A DNA stretch of 64,000 nucleotides, from the NCBI GenBank assembly GCA_027382625.1, contig JAJKFJ010021911.1:1-64000 (forward strand), read 5' to 3'. The stretch comes from Tetmemena sp. SeJ-2015. Lineage: Eukaryota > Ciliophora > Spirotrichea > Sporadotrichida > Oxytrichidae. The translations under genes were made by a program, and so were the position numbers. The notes below the pieces were generated by a model, which worked only from the letters and a program-made list of their open reading frames with translations, was not told the origin of the DNA and searched no databases. Shown in pieces: positions 11,701-22,263 of the stretch (positions are counted from its first letter, which is position 1; the number at the start of each line of letters is the position of its first letter).

Positions 11701-12846
11701 ATTCCTGAATTTCCTAATGAAGAGGCATCGGGAATCGACGCATCAAAAGCTAAAGTTGATAGAAAATCTTAGAAAGGTGCCAAATATTGCTATTTGCAAG
11801 GTTTGATTCAAAAATAAAGGGAAAACCGCCAATATGGCATATAGTTTATTGTGAATAAAAAGAATAGTAAATGCCAGTTGGCGGTAGGAAACCAAAAATC
11901 TAATCAGATAACAATCGAAAAAACTCAGATGACATAATCAAACCAGATTTTGATGAGCAAACAAAAAAATATATCTTCTTTTGAGTGAGGGAAAATTATT
12001 AACAAGTGGAATACAGCTGATACTATATTTTAAGTTTAATCTTCTAATTTTATGATGCCCCCACAAATCTAAAACTTCCCGCTGACTGGGCATTAGCAGT
12101 AGTAGCAACAACAGCAGTTACAAATTCCAGTACTGAACTAAAGCATACCACATCAGTAGCATTTGCAGTAGCAATTCTAGAACCAATTCTATTCTCAGCA
12201 GATGAATCAGGATTTATAGATTAAAAACTATCAAGCCTCTCTCCAATATAGCAACAAAAAACGTATGAAATCTTCGAAATGTATTATATTTTGGCAACTT
12301 GAAACCGTAGTAGATTGAATAGAGAACTATTTAGCCTCAACTTTGTATCGAGAATTGATTTTTTAATGTCATTTGCGATTTCTTAACTTGGTCTAGCTCA
12401 GTCTAACTCACAGTAACATTAAATGCAGCCCATGCTACCTCATCCTGGCATGCCCATGCTCCCACCTCAAACCCTTTCATAGTAGCAATAGGCAGCAGCC
12501 GCCGCATAATTTTAGTCTTCCTAATTCAACGCAGCAAACTATGGTGGTCAAGGCATGAACGGCCAGATGTCTTTTCAGCAAAGCATGACTGCTAACACCT
12601 TCAACATGCCCAATCTTTAAAAGCAAAACAGCAATGTAAGTTTTTCATAAGTATTTCCAGAAGCCTATCCTAAAGACGTCATTTCTCCTTTTTTACTTAT
12701 TAAATCTTTGTGTTTAGGATGTAACGTTGCCGACCTTTTCTCAAACACTGGCGGGGAGATAGCCTAACTTCTAATTCTAGCAGCCGCTCCTCTAAAACTA
12801 AATGCCCCTTCATAACTAACATATGAATCCACAAATTTAGCAATGA
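8759..12846 (+). CDS. Large nuclear-type protein with AT-hook and poly-Gln C-terminus
   Basis: Starts MAILTVVPPPNFSPLTYN at 8759 and ends NPQIQQ with TGA at 12844. In order: helical N-terminal segments (EAKLFSQLLKALKKIGNFDN); Ser-rich regions; an acidic stretch DGFSDSDESFYNEEP; a basic AT-hook-like motif KRKRGRPRKS at 10791-10823 (minor-groove DNA binding in the HMGA/AT-hook class); Lys-rich stretches; and a C-terminal Gln-rich region (12100-12840) where most Gln codons are TAG/TAA. Joins with pointers GATGCT, GCATCA and AACAAGT keep the frame. A TTCAGATGA-type join at about 11162/11220 is also likely. Some junctions (about 8900, 9080-9560, 9950-10100, 12000, 12300) are unresolved. Probably a chromatin-associated or transcription-related protein, but no enzyme domain is recognised. 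Confidence 0.72.
9721..9766 (+). other. IES in AT-hook gene, pointer GATGCT
   Basis: GATGCT occurs at 9721-9726 and 9767-9772. The join gives ADALSMLNSVKLLNTQACEN in frame. Confidence 0.85.
10193..10249 (+). other. IES in AT-hook gene, pointer GCATCA
   Basis: GCATCA occurs at 10193-10198 and 10250-10255. The join gives NALKQHHIIKEGDECKEL in frame. Confidence 0.85.
11451..11490 (+). other. IES in AT-hook gene, pointer AACAAGT
   Basis: AACAAGT occurs at 11451-11457 and 11491-11497. The join gives KISPKNKLKRDANLQSKN and removes a frame change. Confidence 0.85.
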
Positions 12847-13852
12847 ATGAAACCTGATAACTCACTCATCAACTTTAACTGACCAGGAATAATTAATTCG
12901 ATATTTAACAGAAGTCTAAGATCTAAGATCTAATTTATAATAAGAAACCAGAGTGTGTGTGAAAGTGAGAGAGAGAGAGGAGGACTTGTAAATTATTTAA
13001 GGGAAAAGTACAGAGGTGCGTTTTTACAGAACAGTTAACCTAAACGTAATAAGCTCCAAGTAGATTAATTTCAGACAAAACTAAAAAGCACTTACTTATA
13101 AATATTCTTAAATAAAGCATATGGCTAAGTGTAGCTACGCTTGTTGATTTTCATTCACCTCAAAGCGTAGTTTATGTCCAGATTTCACTGAAGGACAGAA
13201 GATTGAGAGCATAGATTTTAAAATCCACCCTTACTCCCTCCTCCCTACCTTCTCTTTCTCTACAGCATAATCACCTTTCTTAACTTAATAACCCCTATAT
13301 TCTATAATGAAGACCTAATCCCAAATTGCTTAAAATACTTATCATCCACATTTTCTCAACAAGTCTCTCCTTAAAATATTACTCTATTCTATTTTGGATT
13401 AAAGTGAAAGAGCAGCTCAGTCTTAAATGACGTTTTATAACCCAAAAACTATGTATAAAGTGCATTCAGTCTAATTTTACAGCAGTGACTATCTTAAATA
13501 GTGCCACTTATTCATAAACTTAAATTAAAATGTCATGTCTTTATTTATCCGAGCAGATGGGATGAAGATAAAGTTCGAATGAATGGACATCAAATTCTAA
13601 TGAAATTAATTTTTATAAGAGTCTTTTCAAAAAGTTATCAGCTATTATACTTTAGCGTTTTCATTGTTGGTGACTATTTTTTAAGTTTTTATTTGTAGCT
13701 CCTCCCTCGTATTTAGTCAGATGATAATCAAATATCTCCTCAATTTAGTCTTAGCAGAGTATGTGCTTGAATCTTGAAATTAAATCTTAACTGTGAATGA
13801 ATGAGATTGAAATATCATTCTTTTTGAATTTAAAAAATAGGATAAAGTTAAA
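12847..13852. other. AT-rich intergenic region
   Basis: 3' flank of the AT-hook gene and 5' flank of the HAUS3-like gene. It contains a short AG/GT-dinucleotide run near 12950-12985 and no supported coding segment. Confidence 0.6.
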
Positions 13853-16006
13853 ATGACAGACTTGGCGGCCGAGCTGATTTCCACTCTCTACACCTTAGGT
13901 AAGAATAGTCCATGATTTTTTACATGACTGCTAAGTTTAGGGTGTGAAGAAACTCTAGATCAGCATGAAATTAGTCAACTCCTCAGCTAAGATCCAAAGC
14001 TCAGGAACTTCTTTCGTTTCATTATTGATACTAGAAATATTTCCATCTTTAATTTATTGATACTGTGGGCTCCAAGAATATTTTGAGCGCATCTGAGGCA
14101 GACTCCATAGCTTAGCTGCAGCAACTGACTCAGAGGCCCCTAGATACACTAAGCGCAGAAATACATTCGGACTAGGTGTTGAGAGCTATCTACTCGGGAA
14201 ATAGAAACCACTCTGAAGAGGCAGCCACCCAAAGGGAAATTGATTATCTGGAAAGAGACTTAGCACTTATGGATAAAGAGATAGAGCTCCTCACTCAGTA
14301 AATGGAAAGTCAGGAGGAGAGAGACCAAGCCAAGAATGAAAGACTCAAAGAATCCAAGAAAGTAGAGGGTCAGTTCTTGTAGAAAAGATAAAACGATTCG
14401 CAAGAGATCTTACTAGACGGAGTTGAGAGCTTGACTGAAAACACTCAATCGATAGTCAATAAAGTAAGCCAACACATAAATGAGTACCTCATGCTCTCTT
14501 CTTCAGATTAAATGATTTTGAGAATGAATGTATATAAGCAGTGGAAGATTAGTCTGCTGAGAGTTATGAGATGAAGCAGCTGCTAGATAAGCATCCAGAG
14601 AAGATCACTCTAAGCGGTCTTACTCAGCTAAGCAAGTGCTTGGATTCAAGCCTCTAAGCTGGTGCTAAACTTAGTGAGTATTTATTCGCAGGTCTCTAAA
14701 GAGTTAACACTAATACTTATTTAAACTTGCAAAAATTCTTTTGAGTATCTGATGAAAGAGCTGAGATAGACAGAGTGAGAGAGAAACTGGCTCTCAGTCA
14801 ATAAGAAGATAGATAATTCGAAGGCGAGGAGACTCATTCTACTCAGAAGGAGAGGCTTTTGTCAGAGCTAGAAACCGTTCATGTCTAACTTTAAAAGGCT
14901 TGGAAGGACAATCTGAAGCACCACATAAGCTTGAACAGATGGAAGCACACTCTTGAGAGTCTGGAGAAACTTAAAAAGGAGGGTCAGAGTAAAATTAAGG
15001 GCAGAAACTTCAATCAAACTCTGAAATAAAGTAGTGTAAACGAAGACAGTAAAGTAGTTGAAGAGGAGGAGGAGAAGTTTGAGATCCTTAAAGATCAGGT
15101 GGCGCAAAAGTTAGAGAGTGTGATCTATCTACACTAAGAGTTTAATTTATTGAGTAGCTTAATCTGAAGCATGACCTGCTCAACTAGGAAATCTTAGCCA
15201 AGTAAAACCTTCAGTCTGATAATGAGCGGGAGCAGCTGCTATTAGCTAGTTTGAAGCAGCACTCAGAGGTTAATCTGCCCTCCATGTAAGGCTACATCAA
15301 CCTAGCTTAGGCTTTGACAGAATGGGATTAATACCAGACTCAGGACAGCCTTGATAGCCTGCAAGCTCTGATAAGTAATGTCCATCGACTGATTTAAGAG
15401 CAGGAAGCGAGAAACATAGAGTTCACTGAGGCTCTGAAGCTAGCTCAGGATCAGGTTTATCATGTCTATTTTATAATACTTGCCAACAAGAGAGCGACCA
15501 TTGATGAGCGAGATCCTTTCATGGTCTCTCTAAACAAGCTGCTCTGGTAATTATTGCCTGAGTCTTATAAATCCAACACCTCTAAGCAGCAACTCTTCTC
15601 CTATAAGGAGGACTTGGTTCAGAAACTTCAGCAAGTAAGCGAGCAAGCGGCTTAACTTAAGCTAGAAGAGAAGTAGGTGATGACGAGGTGCGATAAACAA
15701 CTCAAGTAAACTCTGCTTGAGATTTTCAAGGCAGCAGATTCTAGGGACTTGAGTAGAGGAGAGCTCTTGGGAAACTTGCAACTCAATGACAAAGAAAATG
15801 AGTAACTAGAAGGCTTGCTTAGCATGTATGAAGACAATTTACATGAGCAAAGAAGGCTAGTGGAGTAGGATAGAAGTCTAAATAGGGTGGAATTTGAAGT
15901 AGGTTAGGGTGAAACTGTAAGCTTTGGGTCGGAGGAGATACTCGCAGATTTCTTAAACAACAGAGCTTAAAGGATAAGATAAGTTGTATAGCATATCGTC
16001 TCTTGA
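13853..16006 (+). CDS. HAUS3: HAUS3-like augmin complex subunit
   Basis: Augmin recruits gamma-tubulin to existing microtubules for branching nucleation in spindles. The protein starts MTDLAAELISTLYTLG; an intron (13899-13940) follows. It then reads KLRNFFRFIIDTVGSKNILS, resembling the HAUS3 N-terminal motif (ESFLKWFCGNVNEQNVLS). A long coiled coil (REIDYLERDLALMDKEIELL and following) fills the rest. It ends with ILADFLNNRAQRIRQVVQHI before TGA at 16004. Two IESs with pointers of 11 and 6 bp join in frame. One junction near 14680-14745, where an in-frame TGA occurs, is unresolved. The assignment rests on the N-terminal motif plus overall coiled-coil architecture, so it is likely but not certain. 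Confidence 0.72.
13899..13940 (+). other. HAUS3-like gene intron
   Basis: 42 nt, starting GTAAGA and ending TTAG. Removal joins STLYTLG to CEETLDQHE in frame. Confidence 0.8.
14022..14053 (+). other. IES in HAUS3-like gene, 11-bp pointer
   Basis: TTATTGATACT occurs at 14022-14032 and 14054-14064. The join gives FRFIIDTVGSKNILSASE in frame. Confidence 0.88.
14505..14545 (+). other. IES in HAUS3-like gene, pointer AGATTA
   Basis: AGATTA occurs at 14505-14510 and 14546-14551. The join gives LMLSSSDQSAESYEMKQLL in frame and removes a TGA. Confidence 0.85.
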
Positions 16007-16245
16007 ACTTTTCAGATTTTGATTCTTATGAATGATATGCAGATAATGGATGGGGATAAATTTTTGAAAATATAAGTTTAATGAGTTTGAATAAGAGATG
16101 TCGAAGGAGGATGTTTACTTCAAGGTCTGATTGTAAAATTACTTTTTCTTTCAAAAGCTCAATGTCTCAATAGACTTGAGTAAAAATCTCATCTCCTTTC
16201 GATATCTTCTGGTAAGGCAAGCCTAGGTAAGTCTGATGAGTATCA

Positions 16246-19200
16246 TCATTCTATTCCCTCATTACCTCCTTGGCCACCCATGTCAGCCTTCATGTACCGA
16301 TTCTCATCAAGCAGATCATATAATATTTATCTTATACATATAAGCAGAGCATTAAGCTTCTTTCTGAGTTCATCGATGTACTATCTCTTAATCTGAATTT
16401 CCTTGGATTAGTAAGCTGTGTCTTCGAAGCTCTCCCGTGACTAGTTCATGTTGTTCATCATGCCCGTGCCGCCCAAGCCGTTGTTGAAACCGTCACCTTC
16501 CATCTTGCTTTCTTGAGTGGCATTCAATAGTTTGGCTAGAATGGATATTTATCTAAGCAAGAGGGTTGCAATTATTATTATATCTAGTGCTCCTGTCTTG
16601 TTCTTAGGTCGTCCACGATGTAACCTAAGTTGGCATTAATTTTTAACGCCACATCCTATAATCAATAGTCTCTTTCTTCAATCTGGTGATCTCCATACAA
16701 TGAAGATACAGCCTAATTATTGTAGGTTAAGAAATTATTAGATTGAATGTCTCTCTTAAGCTCTTTGATCTTGTAATCAGTAAGAACAATTTAAAAGAAG
16801 ACTTGAACTTCTCGAGTTCCTGGGTTTTCATAAGGTGCATGGTTTATAATCGATAGCTGTGTCCTTCTCCCTGATCTCAGTGGCCTAAGTTTGAATTCTA
16901 ATATATCCTTCAGTGTGTTAGTCTAACTGATAAGCTGCTACTCCTTATTCACAATTCTAAATATACAGACACTTCAGCTTCTCTATATCTGACTCCAGAT
17001 CTAGATGCTTGTTCCTCGTCAGTTGCAGTTCAGCCTTAGACTTCAAACTCATGTCCTGCACCTGGGTCTAGTTCTGAGTTAATCTAGTAGTATCATTATA
17101 TCACATCCCTCATCATACTCAGCGTCGTCCATGATCTGCTTGATGATCTCTCTGTTGTCCTCTTGCATGCGCTCAATCTCCCTTCTGAGTTGCTCGGTCT
17201 AAGCGATCTGTCCTTCCATGAGGGTGCGGTGCTGCTCGATGATGGTCTGGACGTTCTTGTTGTGCTTGCCGATGATGTCGTTAATAGTCTCCTCAAACTT
17301 GCGGGCGTCCTCCTCCTTCTGAGCTTGCAGCTCCTGGAACTTGGCAGCGTCCTCCAGCATCTTCTGGGAGTACTCGTTTCTTCTCTCTTCGAGTTCGATT
17401 TGGAACTGCTCAGCCAGCTGCTTGATCTTCTCCTCAAAGGCGTTCTCCATCTCACGCTTGTTCTCGTTCAAGGAGTCGTACCTGTTCTTGGCTTGCACCT
17501 AGGAGTTTGACAACTCCTCCTGCAGCTTGATGATCTAGTCTTCAAGTCTCTCATAGTGTAAATAATTGCAATCTTCTCTACGCTGTCTGGCTGGTTGGCG
17601 TTGTTGAAGTCGTTCTCGAGGCCTTCCTTCTCAGTTTGGAAGTTGTCGATCTCAGTCTTCTCAGTCAGGATCTCGTCTGAGAAAGGCAACCCAAGTCCAT
17701 CGCGCTCCCTCTTAGCACCTCCTCTTGGATCTCTGTCCTTGATATCGTGAATGATGAGCAGGCCATCCTAGCCGCCCGTGAAAAGGTAGTAGAAGATTTA
17801 TTGGTTCATCCTTTCGATGGGCTTGCTATGAGCCTGTACTTCATTTATCTTGTTAAGAGGAAGACTGTAGATGTGAACAGCACCAGGTCTGATATCATCA
17901 CCTACTCCAGCAAATAGAGCCTTTTGGTTTGCAGTCAAGCAGATCTGAGAGATCACACTTCCTGCTACATAACCATTCTATAAAAAAAAACTACTAGCTT
18001 AGTAGAGTGCCAGATCTTTCCATCGCTTCCAACTACGAATATCTCGTACTGCTTGTTGGGAATAGTAGCAACTTTGATACGGTTCTATTAAATCTCTGAT
18101 TTGTCTCTTTGTGCTGAATGAGGTCGTAGAAATAGATGTATTCATTGTAATGAGGATGTGAAGCCCATATCATCTTCGAACCAATCATAAATCTTTGAAT
18201 TGTCTCTCAGATCTTGTCATCTAGACCCACTATGATATGGAAACCACTGGGGTGGAAAGCCACTGAAAGAGCTACTTCAGAAATCATTTTGCTTCTTACT
18301 CACTGTCTTGTCCTTGCTGCAAGTTATAATCCAAAGGGAAATTTCAGAGTCCTGAGACTGTGTCTGAGTGGAAGATAGAATATTTTGATCTGATCATTAT
18401 CTAAAGTCAAACTTGGAAGTATCGTCAGTTCCATCTAGAGCGATATTGAACTTGAGGAGCTGTCTGTTGGCAGTGATAAGGAACATCATGTCTTCAGTTG
18501 AGGTCAAACACATCGAAGTCACTGGGAAAGAGGTCAACTGATACTGCTAAGTATAATGCATTCAATCAGCTATTGGCTTGAGTCTTCTGTAGGGGTATCT
18601 AGGGTCTTCAACTCTCTCATAGGGTAAAATGGTGCCATTCTCTCCAGCAATAATGAAGCCTCTGCTGAAAGCTACTATAGCCTGAAATACTAATCTCATT
18701 CTAATTATTCTTGGAGACTCGTGGATGAACGACATGAACTCTCCACTTGTTTCGCAAGAGAAATTGCCATGACATAAATATTGCTCATTCTCTGTGCAAA
18801 CAACTAGTCTTCCAGTGTCTTGCATCTCTCATAATCACACTTGTAGTACTTATAGACGTTGGGGCCAGTCACCACGATGGCATTTAATAAAGCCCACTTT
18901 AGGAATTATAAGATGCGCGATTCTAGATTGATTGATTGATTAATTGATTGATTGTTGTCGAAAGGGTTGAATGAGATCCTGAAGAGATCAGGCTGTGGCT
19001 GAGGGCCCTGAAGTCCGATGCTGATGATAGCTGCGATTTTGGAGGAATCCCATTTCCAAAGGCAGAGCAACCAGTCAGGCTCCCCAGTAAGAGTTATCAA
19101 ATAGTGCTTTTCGTTCTTTGGAGAGAAAGCACAGGATACGAAGTCCTTCCAAGATAATTAATACTTTGATTATAGATTGCATTTGAGAAGAGACCTCCTC

Positions 19201-19265
19201 ACTTTCTAGTTGACGATTAAGAAAATATTGAGCTCTCTCACAAATGACTAGGAACTTCTTGCTTG
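16246..19265 (-). other. CFAP57 segment cluster A (alternate pieces, includes 3' end)
   Basis: Holds every second coding piece of CFAP57 in descending order: KKFLVICERA at about 19255, the LTGEPDW piece at 19.1 kb, TGPNVYKYY at 18.85 kb, DTGRLVVCTEN at 18.8 kb, GEFMSFIHESP at 18.74 kb, VAFSRGFIIAGENG at 18.65 kb, AFHPSGFHIIVGLDD at 18.25 kb, VATIPNKQYEIFVVGSDG at 18.05 kb, the last WD repeat at 17.8 kb, then most of the coiled coil and the C-terminus. Pieces are separated by short AT-rich spacers. Examples of shared pointers with cluster B: 19257-19265 with 21914-21922; 18746-18756 with 21544-21554; 18003-18015 with 20756-20768; 17571-17581 with 20627-20637. Confidence 0.9.
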
Positions 19266-22115
19266 TTCCTAATTATTATAAAGATTCATTCTTGTTGTGT
19301 CCAGCTGAGTACAGAATCCTATGGTCTTCAAGCAATAGCAAATTCTCTTTCTTTGTTCTTCAGGTCTCCATTAACTCCAAATATGAATCTGAATAGGATA
19401 AGAAAGCATTATGTAGGCTTACTTGGTGTTGACTGTGATGCCATTGAGGCCAGAACCAGTAATGCTCATCTTTACTACTTCTTCTTATTTAAATTTATAA
19501 CTTGCAATCACCACCACCCCACTTTTATTTCCCTTAATTCAAACCCTCCACTCCCCTCCATCCATTCAACCACAGAATTAATTTTTTGAAGTTTGGCTAG
19601 AGAAGGATAAATAAAGGCAATTGTAACTTACAATCCTGGTTTCTGAGTTTGGAGTTGAGGGTCTTGACTTCCTTCCTGAGTTCTGAGATCTGATTGATGA
19701 GTTCCATGTTCTCCTTCATGATGTTGTTGTTGTCCTCCTTGTGAATCTGGGTCTCCTTCTCCAGTCTCTTCTTGAGGGAGTTGACACTGTTCTCCAGGTA
19801 GCGCTTCTAATTCTCGTACTCCTTCTTGATGTCGGGGTCGATCTCCACGTTCTTGATCTCCTGGTCTCTCACGTAGGGGTAGAGGTTCTCGTTCACGGCT
19901 CTCTTGAGCTGCTCGAAGTCGTCAATGAACTAGACCACACGGTAGACTGCATTCTTGAAGCCCTTGATGTAGATGTCGTTGGATCGTATCTTGGACCTGT
20001 TCTTCTTAATGAGCTCCTGCATGTGCTCCTGCCAGATTAATATATTAGCTCACGTTTCTAAGTTGGCATTGATCTTGTTGTAGTGCTTGAGGTTCTTGTC
20101 CATTTCGTTAGTCTCTTTAAAACATACTACATTCATAGTCGTGATCTCCATCTCTCTGGGTGCTATGTCTCTCTATCACATGAATCTAGTTTTAATTTTG
20201 TAATCGAGCACGAACTTGAACTGATTTCACATAGATTAATTGAGCGTAAAGATTATGAATTTCTAGCTCATCATAAATATCTGAGTTTTCTTCTTGAGCT
20301 GATAGATCTTCTTTTCTCGCTCTCCGATAGTTGTCCAAGAGATCTCCATTCTTAAAAATAACTTAGTTTGAATCTCAGTTCTCAACTTCGTGAGCGTGTT
20401 AGTCTATAATAAACATAAATACTCGGCCAATACTTATATACACCTTTGTTGCTACTCCTTATCTTAGATATCTCTCTTCAGCTTCGAAGAATGAATAAGG
20501 AATTGGACTTTCTGCAATAGCTATTGATTCATAGTTCTGAGTGTTCTTCTTGTTGATATCTTCGATTTCATAATCAGCGAATCCAATATGACTTAATTCA
20601 AAGCATCAAGTCTCTTCACCTTCATGATCTTCTCTACTCTTTTAAAAATGTTTAATCAACCTAATTTCCGAAAAGGTAGTTGTTGTCAAAACTCAGCTTC
20701 ATCCTCTAGTTAATTATCAGATAAGAGTCACATGTTAAGCCATTCTTGGGGTCCTTAGAGTGCCAGATTGCTATTTTAATGAAATATGGGAATATTGGTG
20801 ACGCAAGTCATCTAGTTTGACTTTATGTTGAAGTCCTTGTCGTTCAATCTCTGTCAATGAAGCAATCAAGAAGTTCTTTAATGAGAATAGAAATAGACAT
20901 TTCCATCAAGACCGCAGGATGTGATATAATAAAGTAGTATCACACAAAAGAACCAATCGATTGATCTGACCTTGTTAACATGTCCCTTGCACTGGTAGTA
21001 GGAGGGGCATTCTCCAGTGTAGAAGTTATACACGTGAACTGCATTAGTAAGGAAGGCAGCTGCGAACAGGTGACCTCCGTTACTGAACCTGATCTCTCTG
21101 CAGGCCTTGATCTGAATCTGCTTAATTTGGTTGAGAGACTTAGAGAGCACATTCATCATCAAGATCTTGCAAAGAGAAGAAAACAAGGATATACAAGTAT
21201 GAGCAACTTCAGGTACCTAGTGTACGATTTCCAGACTTCTTGTTGCGTAGTTCCAGATTCTCACTGTCTTAGGAAATAGTTCAAGATAAAGGTGTTGATG
21301 ATATGGAATTCTGCAAGTCACAATCAGGGTCTTTCTGATGCAGAGATCGAGCCCTGAATAAAAGAAGAGGAGTGGAAGTTGCAAATCACATAGTCAAACT
21401 TTCAGCAATCCTATTCTCTGAATACTGCTGTGACTGATCTAGTTTAACATCTATTGGCTTTGCTACTTTGGAAAATAATTTCCTATAGACTGAATCTTAA
21501 AGCCCTCACCTGGAGACAGATATTTAATGTATGCTCAGAGGAGCTTGTTTCGCAGAGCATGATTTCACCGTTCTCTGTCAATTTATAAGGGCAATAAATG
21601 ATTGACTGTTGCATCCAGGCGTGGCAGCTGTACTGGGTTGAGATGTGTCTATCTTTGTTGTTGAGTTGAGTGTGGTCAGCCACGAACTCATTCAAATCCT
21701 TCACCTTGTAGTACAAACAAGCTTCCTCACTCATATCCTCAATACACTTACCTCCTCTGTATTTGAAGTCCTTAGATTGATAACTGTTATTGTTTTCTTA
21801 GTCGCCTTTGAGAAGAGATACAGAGAGTACTCTATTATTCAAATTCATTTAATGTGACGATCTCATAAACAGTCCACACAGCTCTTTGAGTTCTCTTTGG
21901 TATTTTTTTAAGCTCTTGCTTGCTGAGACATTAATGCTAGTGATGCCTTCAGTTCCCTCCATAGCTAAATTCAATTATAAGTAAGGGGAGAGCGGAGATG
22001 ATTACCTGGAAGGAAGTACTGTGACTTGTCCTCAGTGTTATATAGGACTATGTTGTGCCCTCTCTATCCCGTACTCTTCAAGCAAGAAGATGTTGTTCTT
22101 CAGAAAAAAATCTTT
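16246..22115 (-). CDS. CFAP57: Scrambled germline gene for CFAP57 (WDR65)
   Basis: CFAP57 is an axonemal WD-repeat/coiled-coil protein linked to inner-dynein/doublet assembly. The pieces match it from N-terminus (NIVLYNTEDKSQYFLPAMEG) through WD repeats (LTGEPDWLLCLWKW, GGHLFAAAFLTNAVHVYNF, FTGGQDGLLIIHDI) into a long coiled coil, ending MKADMGGQGGNEGIE with TGA at 16246-16248. Coding pieces occur in two clusters on the same strand, 19.27-16.2 kb and 22.1-19.6 kb. The protein order alternates between clusters. About 27 pointer pairs of 4-13 bp could be matched by eye, each restoring frame and family consensus. Most coding sequence beyond the WD region (EEKIKQLAEQFQIELEERR and others) is uninterrupted. 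The extreme N-terminus and start codon are not resolved. Confidence 0.93.
18927..18956 (+). repeat. GATT/GATTAATT tetranucleotide run inside the scrambled gene spacer
   Basis: Seven near-perfect GATT units follow the FRISFNPFDNN coding piece on the minus strand. They lie in a spacer between CFAP57 segments. Confidence 0.75.
19266..19589. other. AT-rich spacer between the two CFAP57 clusters
   Basis: No coding piece of CFAP57 or another gene is recognised here. It would be discarded when the two clusters are woven together. Confidence 0.55.
19590..22115 (-). other. CFAP57 segment cluster B (alternate pieces, includes N-terminus)
   Basis: Holds the complementary CFAP57 pieces in descending order: the N-terminal piece at 22.1-21.92 kb, VWTVYEIVTLN at 21.88 kb, KVKDLNEFVADHTQLNN to HAWMQ at 21.7-21.6 kb, GEIMLCETS at 21.55 kb, GEGFKIQSI at 21.5 kb, DVKLDQSQQY at 21.44 kb, GLDLCIRKTLIVTC at 21.33 kb, IWNYATRSLEIV at 21.25 kb, a WD repeat at 21.18-20.94 kb, CGLDGNVYFY at 20.9 kb, short pieces to 20.1 kb, then a large C-terminal coiled-coil piece at 20.04-19.62 kb (LIKKNRSKIRSNDIYIKGF). 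None of these reads on from its neighbour within the cluster; each reads on from a cluster A piece. Confidence 0.9.
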
Positions 22116-22263
22116 CCCTTTATAAGTACAGAGTATTATACTAATCAAGAAATAAAGGAAGAAAGAATAAGTTTAATCAAACTGGAATTGTGTTAATAGC
22201 TTTGAAAATTTGAGTTCCTCTTAAATGTGACTATCTGAGGAAAATATATCCTTCGTTTGTTGT

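Noticed and set aside
13501..13698. 65-codon plus-strand frame between the AT-hook and HAUS3-like genes
   Set aside because: AT-driven composition, no continuation through TAA/TAG as Gln with protein-like content, and no family resemblance.
17096..17455. Arg/Ser-rich minus-strand frame at this position
   Set aside because: It is an out-of-frame reading of the CFAP57 coiled coil, whose true frame reads EEKIKQLAEQFQIELEERR and continues with Gln at TAG/TAA.
19263..19589. Plus-strand 108-codon frame between the CFAP57 clusters
   Set aside because: It starts inside a CFAP57 minus-strand piece and continues through AT-rich spacer. No family resemblance and no conserved composition.
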